A stretch of DNA of 5,031 nucleotides. Origin: Pseudomonadota bacterium (lineage in GTDB: Bacteria > Desulfobacterota > BSN033 > WVXP01 > G020346125). Below are positions 1 through 5,031 of the stretch, piece after piece (positions within the stretch are counted from its first letter, which is position 1; each line of letters begins with the position of its first letter). The stretch lies in contig DAOVGJ010000064.1 in NCBI GenBank assembly GCA_030672465.1, forward strand, positions 1 to 5,031, in the 5' to 3' direction. Under the pieces are notes generated by a model, which saw only the letters and a program-made list of their open reading frames with translations, searched no databases and was not told the origin of the DNA. A program made the position numbers and the translations under genes.

Positions 1-69
1 AAAAACCCCTAATAAGCAAAACTTAACGTGTGAGGTAATGTTGAGCCTCGAATCAGAAGACCATTAATT

Positions 70-83
70 CATCGAATCCTCCT
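70..83 (-). promoter_or_regulatory. Strong Shine-Dalgarno and ATG with no surviving gene behind it
   Basis: On the minus strand a perfect AGGAGG (83-78) overlaps the stop codon of the decayed gene and is followed after 5 bases by ATG (72-70). The frame stops after two codons (ATG AAT TAA). With a one-base shift the downstream sequence would read NGLLIRGSTLPHTLSFAY and then stop at about 12. This is the expected layout for translationally coupled genes, but the second gene is absent or broken. Confidence 0.35.
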
Positions 84-365
84 AAGAAACTGAAGTCTCG
101 AAATCCTCCTCATCCCAATCAATACTGTAATTCAAACGCAAATCAACGGAATTGGAAACGTGCCAGAACTGCTTACGCCGGGCCTCAATTTTCCGTTCGA
201 TCTTAGCTTTATCTAGCTCAATGTTAGGGGGGTTAAAGAGTCATGAACTTTACTTCTCTGGAGCGCTCCCTTGTCCCTTCGCTTTAGTGCTTCCATAGTG
301 ATCCCTTCGGAGTCCCGGGGGATGCTTATTCCTTCCATCCTCTAAAGGGCTGGCGTTATTGCCAT
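82..365 (-). pseudogene. Decayed small gene of unknown family (about 94 codons if repaired)
   Basis: Read on the minus strand, an ATG at 365-363 follows a purine-rich GGGTAGGA and opens MAITPAL, then meets an in-frame TAG (344-342). The frame continues as RMEGISIPRDSEGITMEALK and on to HDSLTP, where it runs into a stop at 215-213. At the run of six G on the + strand (227-232, C on the coding strand) the frame one base away takes over with NIELDKAKIERKIEARRKQF and ends in DWDEEDFETSVS and a TAG at 84-82. One extra C in that run would join the two halves as HDSLTPPNIELDK. The second half is charged and helix-like, with a basic stretch followed by an acidic tail. I do not recognise the family. 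The evidence is the protein-like quality of both halves and their meeting at a homopolymer; chance open frames of this length are possible. Confidence 0.4.
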
Positions 366-389
366 TCCTACCCACCCTCGATGGGTACC

Positions 390-482
390 CTAGTTCTCTA
401 GCAAATTACGCTCATGGACAGCAGTGTTCTCGAGAAGCTCAGCAAACGCCAGAACTATATTCCTTGACTTTTGTGAATAATT
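390..482 (-). pseudogene. Possible C-terminal coding remnant, unknown family
   Basis: On the minus strand a frame is open from just after a TGA (485-483) to a TAG at 392-390. It ends with LAFAELLENTAVHERNLLEN. It has no ATG, so it could only be the tail of a gene whose front has been lost, perhaps replaced by the promoter region of the + strand operon. It lies 24 bases upstream of the start of the decayed gene at 365-82 on the same strand, so the two may once have been in one operon. Thirty codons is short and the call rests only on composition. The + strand of the same stretch also gives a short open frame (ATG at 414), so chance is a real alternative. Confidence 0.2.
427..436. promoter_or_regulatory. 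10-bp perfect palindrome upstream of the promoter, possible operator
   Basis: TTCTCGAGAA is a perfect palindrome ending 27 bases before the candidate -35 box. The position would suit an activator or regulator half-site pair. It also lies within the minus-strand remnant, so it may simply be leftover coding sequence. Confidence 0.2.
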
Positions 483-492
483 TCATTATGAA
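464..492 (+). promoter_or_regulatory. Candidate sigma-70 promoter for the hyuAB operon
   Basis: TTGACT (464-469) matches the -35 consensus in five of six positions. TATGAA (487-492) follows at exactly 17 bases and matches the -10 consensus in four of six, including the important first TA. Transcription would start near 499, giving a leader of only about 14 bases that begins at the Shine-Dalgarno. An inverted repeat, ATAAT-TTC-ATTAT (477-489), sits between the two boxes and overlaps the -10, a natural place for an operator. The prediction rests on sequence match only. Confidence 0.45.
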
Positions 493-499
493 AGGTCTT

Positions 500-504
500 G
501 GAGG
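500..504 (+). promoter_or_regulatory. Shine-Dalgarno that sets the HyuA start at 513
   Basis: GGAGG lies 8 bases before ATG 513. The alternative upstream TTG at 498 overlaps this site, has no ribosome-binding site of its own and would add only MEESI before the conserved MKYKIGIDVGGT start. The ATG at 488 is in another frame and ends after eleven codons. The start at 513 is therefore preferred. Confidence 0.85.
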
Positions 505-512
505 AATCGATC

Positions 513-2618
513 ATGAAATATAAGATCGGAATCGATGTGGGAGGCACATTTACGGATTTCCTGTTGGCCATGGAGGACGGGACAACACAGATCTATAAGG
601 TGCTGTCCACACCCGACGATCCCTCCATCGCAACCATGGAGGGGATTAAGGAGATGGCCCGAGATAGGGGAATCTCAACGAAGGAGTTCTTGAGGGATGT
701 AACCGTCGTCGTCCACGGAACCACCGTCACAACCAACGCCGTTCTGACCTATACGGGGGCCAAGACGGGGCTTTTGACAACCAATGGGGTCAGGGATGCC
801 CTGGAGATGAGAAGGGGAATCCGGGAGGAACAATATAACAATCGGTATCAGAACGTGGACCCCCTGGTTGAACGATACCTGAGATATCCCGTTGAGGAAC
901 GCCTCGACTACAAGGGGGATGTCCTGATTCCCATTAATGAAGATGACGTTCACGGTGCGGCGGACCTCTTTCTCAATGAGGGCGTACAGGCCATCGCCAT
1001 CTGCTTCATGAACTCATTCGCCAACAAGGGTCATGAGGAGGTCGCGGCCAAGATCATTCGCGAGAAAATTCCCGAGGCCTATTTAACGGTTTCCAGCACC
1101 CTGCTTCCCTCCATTCGGTTTTACGATCGCGTAAGCACCACCGTCTTGAACTCCTATGTGGGCCCCATTCTCAGGGGATACCTCAATTCCCTCTTGGAGA
1201 AGCTGGAGGTTGAGGAGTACAAAGGGGTACTGCTCATCATGCAGTCCAACGGAGGAGTCATCTCCCCTGAGGTAGCCATCGATAATGCCGCTGTGACCTT
1301 GCTCTCCGGACCCGCCGGAGGGCCAATTGCCGGTATCGCATATACATCAATCCAAGGTTATGACGACTGTATCACCATGGACATGGGGGGAACCAGCTTT
1401 GATACCGCCCTGATCAAGGATAAAACCCCCTTTGTGACCACGGTCGGCGAGATCAATAGGCTTCGGCTGGCCCTCCCCATGCTCAACGTGGTGACCATAG
1501 GGGCCGGAGGAGGGAGCGTTGGATGGATCGATGAGGGGGGATTGCTCCGTATGGGGCCCAAAAGTGCTGGGGCCAAACCCGGCCCTGCCTGTTATGATCT
1601 CGACGGGGAGGACCCCACGTGTACCGACGCGGACCTGGTCCTGGGATACCTGGATAAGGATTACTTTGCCGGTGGTAAAATGCGCTTAAACCTGACGAAG
1701 GCCGAGAAGGCCATAAAGAAGCGGATCGCGGACAAGCTCAAATTCGACCTCTATGAGGGCGCCTTGGGAATGTACAATGTAATCAACGTCAATATGGCCG
1801 CTGCCGTGAGGGAAGTTTCCGTAAAACAGGGACAGGATCCCCGGGATTTTCCGCTGGTGGTGGCCGGGGGGGCGGGCCCAAACCACGCCTGTATGATCGC
1901 CCTGGAATTGGAAATTCCGGTTATGATCATTCCCAGGGAATCCTCCATTTTCTGCGCCGCGGGGATGCTCATGTCCGATCTGAAACACAATTTCGTAAGG
2001 AGCTATCCCACTTTGCTCAAGGATGCCGATGTGAAGAGGTTTCAATCCCTGTTTGAAGATATGAAGGCCGAGGGGCTTTCACTGTTGAAGCTGGAGAACA
2101 TCCCCGAGGAGCGGGTTGAATATGTCTATTCCCTGGATATGCGATATGTAAAACAGTATCACGAGGTGAACGTGGAAGTGACCCGGGAGGAGGTGGAAAG
2201 GGGGAACTTTGAAAGCATGGTCAGGAAGTTCCACCCCCAACACAACAAACTCTACGGGTATTCCCTGGAGGAACAAGGGACGCCCGTTGAGCTGATCAAT
2301 ATGAGGTTGGTCTGCATTGGCAAAACCGAGAAGCCCGAGTTCATGGTGGCTGATTATGCGGGGGAGGATCCATCTCCGGCCTTCAAAAAGAAAAGGAGGT
2401 GCTTCCTTCCAAGGCAAAGGAGATTTACCAATGTTGATGTCTTCGATGGATTTAAGCTCCATTACGGCAACCGTATCGAGGGACCGGCCATCATCGAACA
2501 GGTAAATACCACCACCTTTGTGACCAGTGAATATAGTGTTCTAGTGGACAAATATGGAAGTTACACCATGTACCTCAAAGAGGGGGAAGAGCAGGTGAAG
2601 GGGAGGATCCTTTCATGA
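513..2618 (+). CDS. hyuA: HyuA-type ATP-dependent hydantoinase/oxoprolinase/ketone carboxylase subunit
   Basis: This 701-residue protein is the ATP-binding subunit of the hydantoinase/5-oxoprolinase/acetone carboxylase superfamily. Members use ATP to activate a carbonyl or amide substrate for hydrolysis or carboxylation in the cytoplasm. The N-terminal domain (about 3-180) opens with the phosphate motif DVGGTFTD (8-15) and contains HGTTVTTNAVL (68-78) and MRRGIREEQY (99-108). The central domain (about 200-490) has SGPAGG (265-270), the second phosphate motif MDMGGTSFD (289-297), GAGGGS (330-335) and AGGAGPNHA (451-459). The C-terminal domain (about 505-690) has MRYVKQYHEVNV (543-554), YGYSLEEQGTPVELINMR (581-598) and EGPAIIEQ (656-663). 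Length is normal for an unfused HyuA and no key motif is missing. Its stop overlaps the next gene by four bases (ATGA), so the two products are probably made in equal amounts. The family is certain; the substrate is not. The GTSFD and QYHEV wording reads like acetone/acetophenone carboxylase-type relatives, but this is a judgement from memory. Confidence 0.95.
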   Translation: MKYKIGIDVGGTFTDFLLAMEDGTTQIYKVLSTPDDPSIATMEGIKEMARDRGISTKEFLRDVTVVVHGTTVTTNAVLTYTGAKTGLLTTNGVRDALEMRRGIREEQYNNRYQNVDPLVERYLRYPVEERLDYKGDVLIPINEDDVHGAADLFLNEGVQAIAICFMNSFANKGHEEVAAKIIREKIPEAYLTVSSTLLPSIRFYDRVSTTVLNSYVGPILRGYLNSLLEKLEVEEYKGVLLIMQSNGGVISPEVAIDNAAVTLLSGPAGGPIAGIAYTSIQGYDDCITMDMGGTSFDTALIKDKTPFVTTVGEINRLRLALPMLNVVTIGAGGGSVGWIDEGGLLRMGPKSAGAKPGPACYDLDGEDPTCTDADLVLGYLDKDYFAGGKMRLNLTKAEKAIKKRIADKLKFDLYEGALGMYNVINVNMAAAVREVSVKQGQDPRDFPLVVAGGAGPNHACMIALELEIPVMIIPRESSIFCAAGMLMSDLKHNFVRSYPTLLKDADVKRFQSLFEDMKAEGLSLLKLENIPEERVEYVYSLDMRYVKQYHEVNVEVTREEVERGNFESMVRKFHPQHNKLYGYSLEEQGTPVELINMRLVCIGKTEKPEFMVADYAGEDPSPAFKKKRRCFLPRQRRFTNVDVFDGFKLHYGNRIEGPAIIEQVNTTTFVTSEYSVLVDKYGSYTMYLKEGEEQVKGRILS

Positions 2619-4360
2619 AGAAAATCGGCATCGATAAAATTCTGGTTTCTATCCTTCAGCGCCGTGTCAAATCCATCACCGAGGAGATGAGCATCGCCCT
2701 CACCATGACAACCCGGTCTCCCATCCTCTGTGAGGCCAAGGACTTCGTCACCGGGCTCTATGACGCTCAGGGGAAGATGTTGGAACAGACGGAAAACCTT
2801 CCCATCTTGGCCTTCTCCCTTGGCCCCGTATGCGAGTATATCGTCAATTACTTCGGGGATGAGATTTACCCCGGGGACGTTATCTTCCATAACGACGTCT
2901 TCTCCATGGGGAACCAAAACAACGATGTTGCCGTCTACAAACCCATCTTTTACGGGGACCAACTCGTGGGGTGGGCTGCTTGCAAAGGGCATCAAGCCGA
3001 TATCGGCGGAGCTGTTCAGGGTGGTTACAATCCCCAGGCAACGGAGGTCTGGCAGGAAGCCCTTCGTATCCCTCCCGTAAAGGTTTATGAGAAGGGGAGG
3101 ATGAGGAAAGATGTCTGGGATTTGATCTTCGCCAACATCAGGCTGAAGATGGTCGAGGAGGATATGCGGGCACAGATCGGAAGCTGCGTGGTGGGAGAAA
3201 GGGGGATCCTGGCCCTGGTCGAGAAATACGAGCTGAATGTGTTTACAGCGCATAAGGAATACCTCTTCGACTCCACAGAGAAGATGATGAGGGCCGAGAT
3301 TAGGACCATTCCCAAAGGGGTCTATTCCGGGGAGGCCACGGGCTATTACGATGGAAGACATCCGGGCTCCAAGTACACCGTCCGGGTGAAGATCACGGTG
3401 GAGGATGAGGACATCACCTTCGATTATACCGGTACCGATCCCCAGACCAAGGGGTTTGTAAACGGCACGTATACCTCCAGCGCCTCTGCAACCCTCCTTA
3501 CTTTTCTGCAGATGGTTAACCCCGATATGCCCCACAACGACGGCATGGTCAGGCCGGTCAACATCATCATACCGGAGGGAACCGTCCTCAACGCCGCCTT
3601 TCCCGCGGCGACCACCTATGGTAACCACCTCTGTCCCATCAATGCCGATGCCATTATGAGGGCTTTGGGCCCCGTTATCCCGGACCGGGTGACGGCGGAG
3701 TGGAACGAGCTCCTGTGCAGCCTCACCACGGGTTTAGACCCCCGAAAAAATGAGCCCTTTGTAGATATCTGCTTTATGGGATTGAAGGGGGGATCGGGGG
3801 CCATCAAGGGAACGGACGGCTACGATCACATCGGGATGATCGACGCATCAGGAGGTGTCCTGGACCAGGACTACGAGATGTTCGAGCTTCAAACCCCCCA
3901 TCTCATCGTGCAACACGAATATATCCCCGATTCAGGAGGACCGGGCAAATGGAGGGGAGGATTGGGCGTTGTCACCGAGTTCAAATTGGGCGGGGAGAGA
4001 GTGAAACTGATTACCTTTGGGGAGGGGGATGTAGAGCCTCCTTTTGGCGCGCAAGGGGGGAAGCCAGGGACCTTGAATAAGATCGAACTCAAATACCCCG
4101 ACGGAAGGGTTTACCGGACCACCACAAAGGATCTGGTCGAAGACGTCCCGGCGGAAACCATCTACTATCAGGAGGCGGGGGGAGGGGGAGGATATGGTGA
4201 CCCCAAGGAACGCTCCATCGACCTGGTCCGGAAGGAGGTGAGAAACGGCATCATCTCCGTAGAAAGTGCGAAAGAGGATTATGGTGTCGTAATCGACTCT
4301 AAAACCTTCACCGTGGATACAAAGGTTACAAAGGCTTTGCGAAAGGGAGAAAGATCGTAA
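2615..4360 (+). CDS. hyuB: HyuB-type hydantoinase B/oxoprolinase/ketone carboxylase subunit
   Basis: This 581-residue partner of HyuA covers the whole Hydantoinase_B domain. In the family this subunit forms the active-site complex with HyuA, and in acetone carboxylase it holds a metal that binds the carboxylation substrate. Landmarks are HNDVFSMGNQNND (92-104), KGHQADIGG (124-132), RIPPVKVYEKG (151-161), NDGMVRPVNI (308-317), FELQTPHLIVQHEYIPDSGG (423-442), KWRGGLG (445-451), the glycine-rich GGGGGYGDP (522-530) and YGVVID (556-561). The family's usual NDPYxGGTHxPD is altered: Gln101 stands where His is expected, while Asp104 and His126 are kept. At 581 residues it is much shorter than acetone carboxylase alpha (about 770) and fits hydantoinase B, oxoprolinase or acetophenone-carboxylase-like members better. 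The start is supported by GGAGG at 2602-2606, 8 bases before an ATG that overlaps the hyuA stop, implying translational coupling. Family certain, substrate unknown. Confidence 0.95.
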   Translation: MKKIGIDKILVSILQRRVKSITEEMSIALTMTTRSPILCEAKDFVTGLYDAQGKMLEQTENLPILAFSLGPVCEYIVNYFGDEIYPGDVIFHNDVFSMGNQNNDVAVYKPIFYGDQLVGWAACKGHQADIGGAVQGGYNPQATEVWQEALRIPPVKVYEKGRMRKDVWDLIFANIRLKMVEEDMRAQIGSCVVGERGILALVEKYELNVFTAHKEYLFDSTEKMMRAEIRTIPKGVYSGEATGYYDGRHPGSKYTVRVKITVEDEDITFDYTGTDPQTKGFVNGTYTSSASATLLTFLQMVNPDMPHNDGMVRPVNIIIPEGTVLNAAFPAATTYGNHLCPINADAIMRALGPVIPDRVTAEWNELLCSLTTGLDPRKNEPFVDICFMGLKGGSGAIKGTDGYDHIGMIDASGGVLDQDYEMFELQTPHLIVQHEYIPDSGGPGKWRGGLGVVTEFKLGGERVKLITFGEGDVEPPFGAQGGKPGTLNKIELKYPDGRVYRTTTKDLVEDVPAETIYYQEAGGGGGYGDPKERSIDLVRKEVRNGIISVESAKEDYGVVIDSKTFTVDTKVTKALRKGERS

Positions 4361-4400
4361 GGATGCCCAACCTACAAACGCCACCTGCTTGAGGGGGGCC

Positions 4401-4410
4401 AATCGCGATT
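4401..4410. promoter_or_regulatory. 10-bp perfect palindrome in the hyuB/V4R gap
   Basis: AATCGCGATT is a perfect palindrome in the middle of the 80-base gap between the hyuB stop and the V4R gene. It might be a regulator site or a processing/pausing element. No promoter-like -35/-10 pair or T-run is evident around it, so the V4R gene is probably read from the same transcript as hyuAB. Confidence 0.2.
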
Positions 4411-4425
4411 TCCTAGCCGATACCC

Positions 4426-4438
4426 CTACCCGAGGTAG
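4426..4438 (+). promoter_or_regulatory. Small hairpin covering the V4R Shine-Dalgarno
   Basis: CTACC (4426-4430), loop CGA and GGTAG (4434-4438) form a perfect 5-bp stem. The Shine-Dalgarno GAGG (4432-4435) lies partly in the loop and partly in the 3' arm, just before ATG 4441. In the mRNA this could lower initiation of the V4R protein relative to the enzyme subunits. The stem is short, so its effect is uncertain. Confidence 0.3.
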
Positions 4439-4440
4439 CA

Positions 4441-4953
4441 ATGGGAAATGCCATCCTCGAGGCCTTACAGTTCGATGAGGAAAGGGGAGTCATCTCCTTC
4501 AAGGACGTGAGATATCTTCTCATGCGTCCCGAGCCCCTGGTGGAGTTTCAAAAGGCACTGGAGGAGAGGCTCGGAGAAGGGGCCCAAGAACTCCTCTATC
4601 GCGGCGGCTTTACCGGAGGCCACCTGTCCACCAAGAGATATCGGGAGACCTTCGGATACGGGGATGATGACATCGTCCAATTCATGATGACCATGGGGGG
4701 CCAAATCGGCTGGGGAAAGTTCCAGGTGGAGGAGTATAATCCGGAGGCCAAGAGGTTGATTGTAAGAGTCACATGTTCCCCCTTTGCCGAGGCTTATGGA
4801 AAGTCAGCCCAGCCCGTTTGCCACATGACTCGCGGTGTTCTCGCCGGCATGGGCCAAGCCCTTTTCGGAGAAGCTCTCAGCGCCGCTGAGACCCATTGCC
4901 TGGCCAAGGGAGATGATCTGTGCCGTTTTCTGATCCAGGCCAAGTCGGCCTGA
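4441..4953 (+). CDS. Stand-alone XylR_N/V4R-domain protein with a MopR-like zinc site
   Basis: This 170-residue soluble protein consists only of a V4R (4-vinyl-reductase-type) ligand-binding module. The front part, GVISFKDVRYLLMRP (16-30) followed by a helix and ELLYRGGFTGG (50-60), resembles the N-terminal part of the aromatic sensors XylR and DmpR. The back part (about 105-166) is V4R, with PVCHMTRGVLAGMG (125-138) and AETHCLAKGDDLCRF (149-163). Cys127, Glu150, Cys153 and Cys161 have spacings 23, 3 and 8, which are those I recall for the zinc ligands of the phenol sensor MopR (C155, E178, C181, C189). There is no AAA+ domain, DNA-binding domain, signal peptide or membrane segment, so it cannot act as a sigma-54 activator by itself. 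V4R proteins are known as sensors and in bacteriochlorophyll biosynthesis (BchJ); the latter is unlikely here because no pigment gene is nearby. Its position 80 bases after hyuB suggests it binds the pathway's substrate or acts as a small accessory subunit. The start follows a modest GAGG site 5 bases upstream. Confidence 0.88.
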   Translation: MGNAILEALQFDEERGVISFKDVRYLLMRPEPLVEFQKALEERLGEGAQELLYRGGFTGGHLSTKRYRETFGYGDDDIVQFMMTMGGQIGWGKFQVEEYNPEAKRLIVRVTCSPFAEAYGKSAQPVCHMTRGVLAGMGQALFGEALSAAETHCLAKGDDLCRFLIQAKSA

Positions 4954-4985
4954 ATTCACGCTCGCGATAAGAAAATCAAAGTGAT

Positions 4986-5031
4986 ATGGAGAGATTGCTT
5001 AAGATTGCCCATACCCGAAGAGAGCTTGCTT
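4986..5031 (+). CDS. Possible start of a further gene, cut by the window end
   Basis: After the V4R stop there are 32 bases without a terminator-like hairpin, then an ATG whose frame reads MERLLKIAHTRRELA to the end of the window. The peptide looks like the N-terminal helix of a real protein, but only fifteen codons are visible and the upstream AAAGTGAT is a poor ribosome-binding site. An overlapping frame from GTG at 4981 is also open. No function can be given. Confidence 0.3.
   Translation, partial: MERLLKIAHTRRELA

Larger units (their letters stand above)
1..497. other. Upstream region without an intact gene; AT-richer, with decayed minus-strand coding remnants
   Basis: No full-length gene, tRNA, rRNA or CRISPR-like repeat is visible here. 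Base composition is visibly more AT-rich than the operon, most clearly in the first 240 bases. The minus strand contains three protein-like pieces in a row (482-390, 365-82 and a start at 72), each interrupted by stops or frame changes, listed separately below. A 6-bp inverted repeat, TACCCA (369-374) and TGGGTA (382-387) around a 7-base loop, lies between the first two; it has no T-run and is not a convincing terminator. The + strand contributes only the promoter region of the operon at the right end. Confidence 0.6.

Overview
The window carries a short bacterial operon on the + strand. It encodes an ATP-dependent hydantoinase/oxoprolinase/ketone-carboxylase type enzyme in two subunits (HyuA-like at 513-2618, HyuB-like at 2615-4360), followed by a small zinc-site ligand-binding protein of the XylR_N/V4R type (4441-4953). 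A fourth reading frame may begin at 4986 and run off the end. The host is a bacterium: it has good GGAGG Shine-Dalgarno sites, ATGA stop/start coupling and frequent AGG arginine and GGG glycine codons. An anaerobic degrader such as a Desulfobacterota-like organism would fit the gene content, but nothing here fixes the taxon.

Region 1-497 contains no intact gene. It is visibly more AT-rich than the operon, especially in the first 240 bases. On the minus strand it holds what looks like a decayed small gene (365 down to 82) broken by one in-frame TAG and one frameshift at a G6/C6 run. A second protein-like fragment (482-390) lies upstream of it. Directly after its stop is a perfect AGGAGG site followed by an ATG that stops after two codons. 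This looks like the remains of a small two- or three-gene cassette, family not recognised. The right end of the region holds a plausible sigma-70 promoter (TTGACT, 17-base spacer, TATGAA) immediately before the HyuA start, with a 10-bp palindrome and a short inverted repeat close by.

HyuA carries the ASKHA-type ATP-binding motifs and HyuB the partner fold. Together they total 1282 residues, close to a fused 5-oxoprolinase. The pair could be an N-methylhydantoinase, a 5-oxoprolinase-like enzyme or an acetone/acetophenone-carboxylase-like enzyme, and the substrate cannot be read from sequence. Several HyuA stretches read like the carboxylase-type branch. HyuB lacks the first His of the usual metal triad (Gln at 101) while keeping Asp104 and His126.

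The third gene is the most interesting part. Its Cys127/Glu150/Cys153/Cys161 pattern has the same spacing as the zinc site of the phenol sensor MopR, yet the protein is stand-alone, with no AAA+ or DNA-binding domain. In known ketone carboxylases a small metal-binding subunit accompanies the HyuA/HyuB pair. The V4R protein could therefore be a substrate sensor or a small accessory subunit. That is a hypothesis, not something the sequence proves.
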